A program made the translations under genes and the position numbers. 7,315 bases of DNA from Planctomycetota bacterium (lineage in GTDB: Bacteria; Planctomycetota; Brocadiia; JAJRTI01), in contig JAJRTI010000638.1 in the NCBI GenBank assembly GCA_024278415.1, positions 1 to 7,315 of the forward strand. Direction: 5' to 3'. Below are positions 7,148 through 7,315 of the stretch, piece after piece (position 1 is the first letter of the stretch; every line of letters begins with the position of its first letter). The notes below the pieces were generated by a model that worked only from the letters and a program-made list of their open reading frames with translations, was not told the origin of the DNA and searched no databases.

Positions 7148-7163
7148 GCGGGCAAAAGCCCGC
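7148..7163. repeat. Perfect 6-bp hairpin with an AAAA loop
   Basis: GCGGGC-aaaa-GCCCGC is an exact inverted repeat. The flanks ACCGC (7133-7137) and GCGGT (7162-7166) offer a competing longer-range pairing. No T-run follows on either strand. Confidence 0.5.
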
Positions 7164-7170
7164 GGTAGAA

Positions 7171-7183
7171 ATAGGTCTCCTAT
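7171..7183. repeat. Small hairpin ATAGG-tct-CCTAT
   Basis: A perfect 5-bp inverted repeat with a 3-base loop, eight bases after the preceding hairpin. On its own it could be chance; it is listed because it belongs to the cluster of hairpins in this tail. Confidence 0.35.
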
Positions 7184-7210
7184 GGGTGCAGGTCTGAACG
7201 TACGTAGTAA

Positions 7211-7284
7211 ACTGGGCGTTCATTCCCGTGGTGCGCCGGCGCAGAATGCACATGCGCCGAAGGCGCATCACAACATAGCCCAGT
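7211..7284. repeat. Branched inverted-repeat element (three-way-junction-like), possibly a dispersed repeat
   Basis: ACTGGGC (7211-7217) pairs with GCCCAGT (7278-7284), enclosing two further perfect inverted repeats: the 12-base palindrome TGCGCCGGCGCA (7232-7243) and ATGCGCC-gaa-GGCGCAT (7252-7268). TGCGCC and GGCGCA each occur twice, so the arms could exchange partners. CCCAGTGC at the end may pair with sequence beyond the right edge. The text around 7262-7283 resembles an intergenic repeat I recall from other GC-rich environmental genomes; this is from memory and unverified. Confidence 0.5.
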
Positions 7285-7315
7285 GCAAGCTCGTTCGGTC
7301 GCGTCAGCGGGCGAA

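Larger units (their letters stand above)
6955..7315. other. Non-coding, hairpin-rich region downstream of the apiosidase-like gene
   Basis: About 360 bases to the right edge carry no convincing gene. A minus-strand open frame crosses it, but it reads through the inverted repeats, is rich in Arg/Cys and runs into the coding gene. Instead the stretch holds a candidate terminator and at least four inverted repeats, listed separately, in a density far above the rest of the window. Confidence 0.65.

Noticed and set aside
6882..7271. Minus-strand open frame of about 129 codons in the 3' tail
   Set aside because: It runs across several hairpins and into the end of the real gene, and is Arg/Cys-rich without domain features. 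It probably arises from the repeat sequence.
7211..7284. Integron attC site
   Set aside because: The branched shape suggested it, but the GTTRRRY and RYYYAAC core sites are absent at the expected ends and no cassette-like gene or integrase is present.
7211..7315. tRNA gene
   Set aside because: The branched fold lacks the conserved T-loop and D-loop bases and a CCA-compatible acceptor stem.

Overview
The window is a GC-rich bacterial segment holding three carbohydrate-active protein genes and one structured non-coding region. The gene families, the Gly/Asn-rich parallel beta-helix style and the clear AGGAG-type ribosome binding sites fit an uncultured, polysaccharide-degrading bacterium of the Planctomycetota / Verrucomicrobiota / Hydrogenedentota sort. 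No marker gene is present, so this placement is a low-confidence inference.

Layout. (1) Positions 1-1306, minus strand: the N-terminal 435 codons of a secreted glycoside hydrolase family 2 (GH2) enzyme, cut by the left edge just before the catalytic acid/base motif. (2) Positions 1307-1759: a divergent intergenic region with one candidate promoter for each direction, a 9-bp hairpin in the plus-strand leader, and closely similar ribosome-binding leaders in front of both genes. (3) Positions 1760-5173, plus strand: a 1137-residue secreted right-handed parallel beta-helix protein with a LamG (concanavalin-like) domain lodged inside the C-terminal part of the beta-helix. (4) Positions 5260-6954, plus strand: a 564-residue DUF5060 + DUF4038 (apiosidase-like, GH140-related) glycosidase with a putative collagen-binding-type C-terminal domain and no visible signal peptide. 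(5) Positions 6955-7315: no gene. This tail holds a candidate intrinsic terminator and then a dense run of inverted repeats, including a 70-nt nested imperfect palindrome and a branched 74-nt element that may continue past the right edge.

How the genes may work together (inference): the locus looks like a small glycan-degradation cluster. Two exported proteins, the GH2 enzyme and the beta-helix/LamG protein, would act on a polysaccharide outside the cytoplasm. The apiosidase-like enzyme may finish side-chain removal, possibly inside the cell. A pectin-type or other plant or algal acidic glycan would suit these families, but the sequence does not fix the substrate. No transporter, SusC/SusD pair, sigma/anti-sigma pair or regulator is visible. 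The most unusual features are the nested LamG, the Glu in place of the usual Asp at the presumed acid/base site of the apiosidase-like enzyme, and the hairpin-rich tail.
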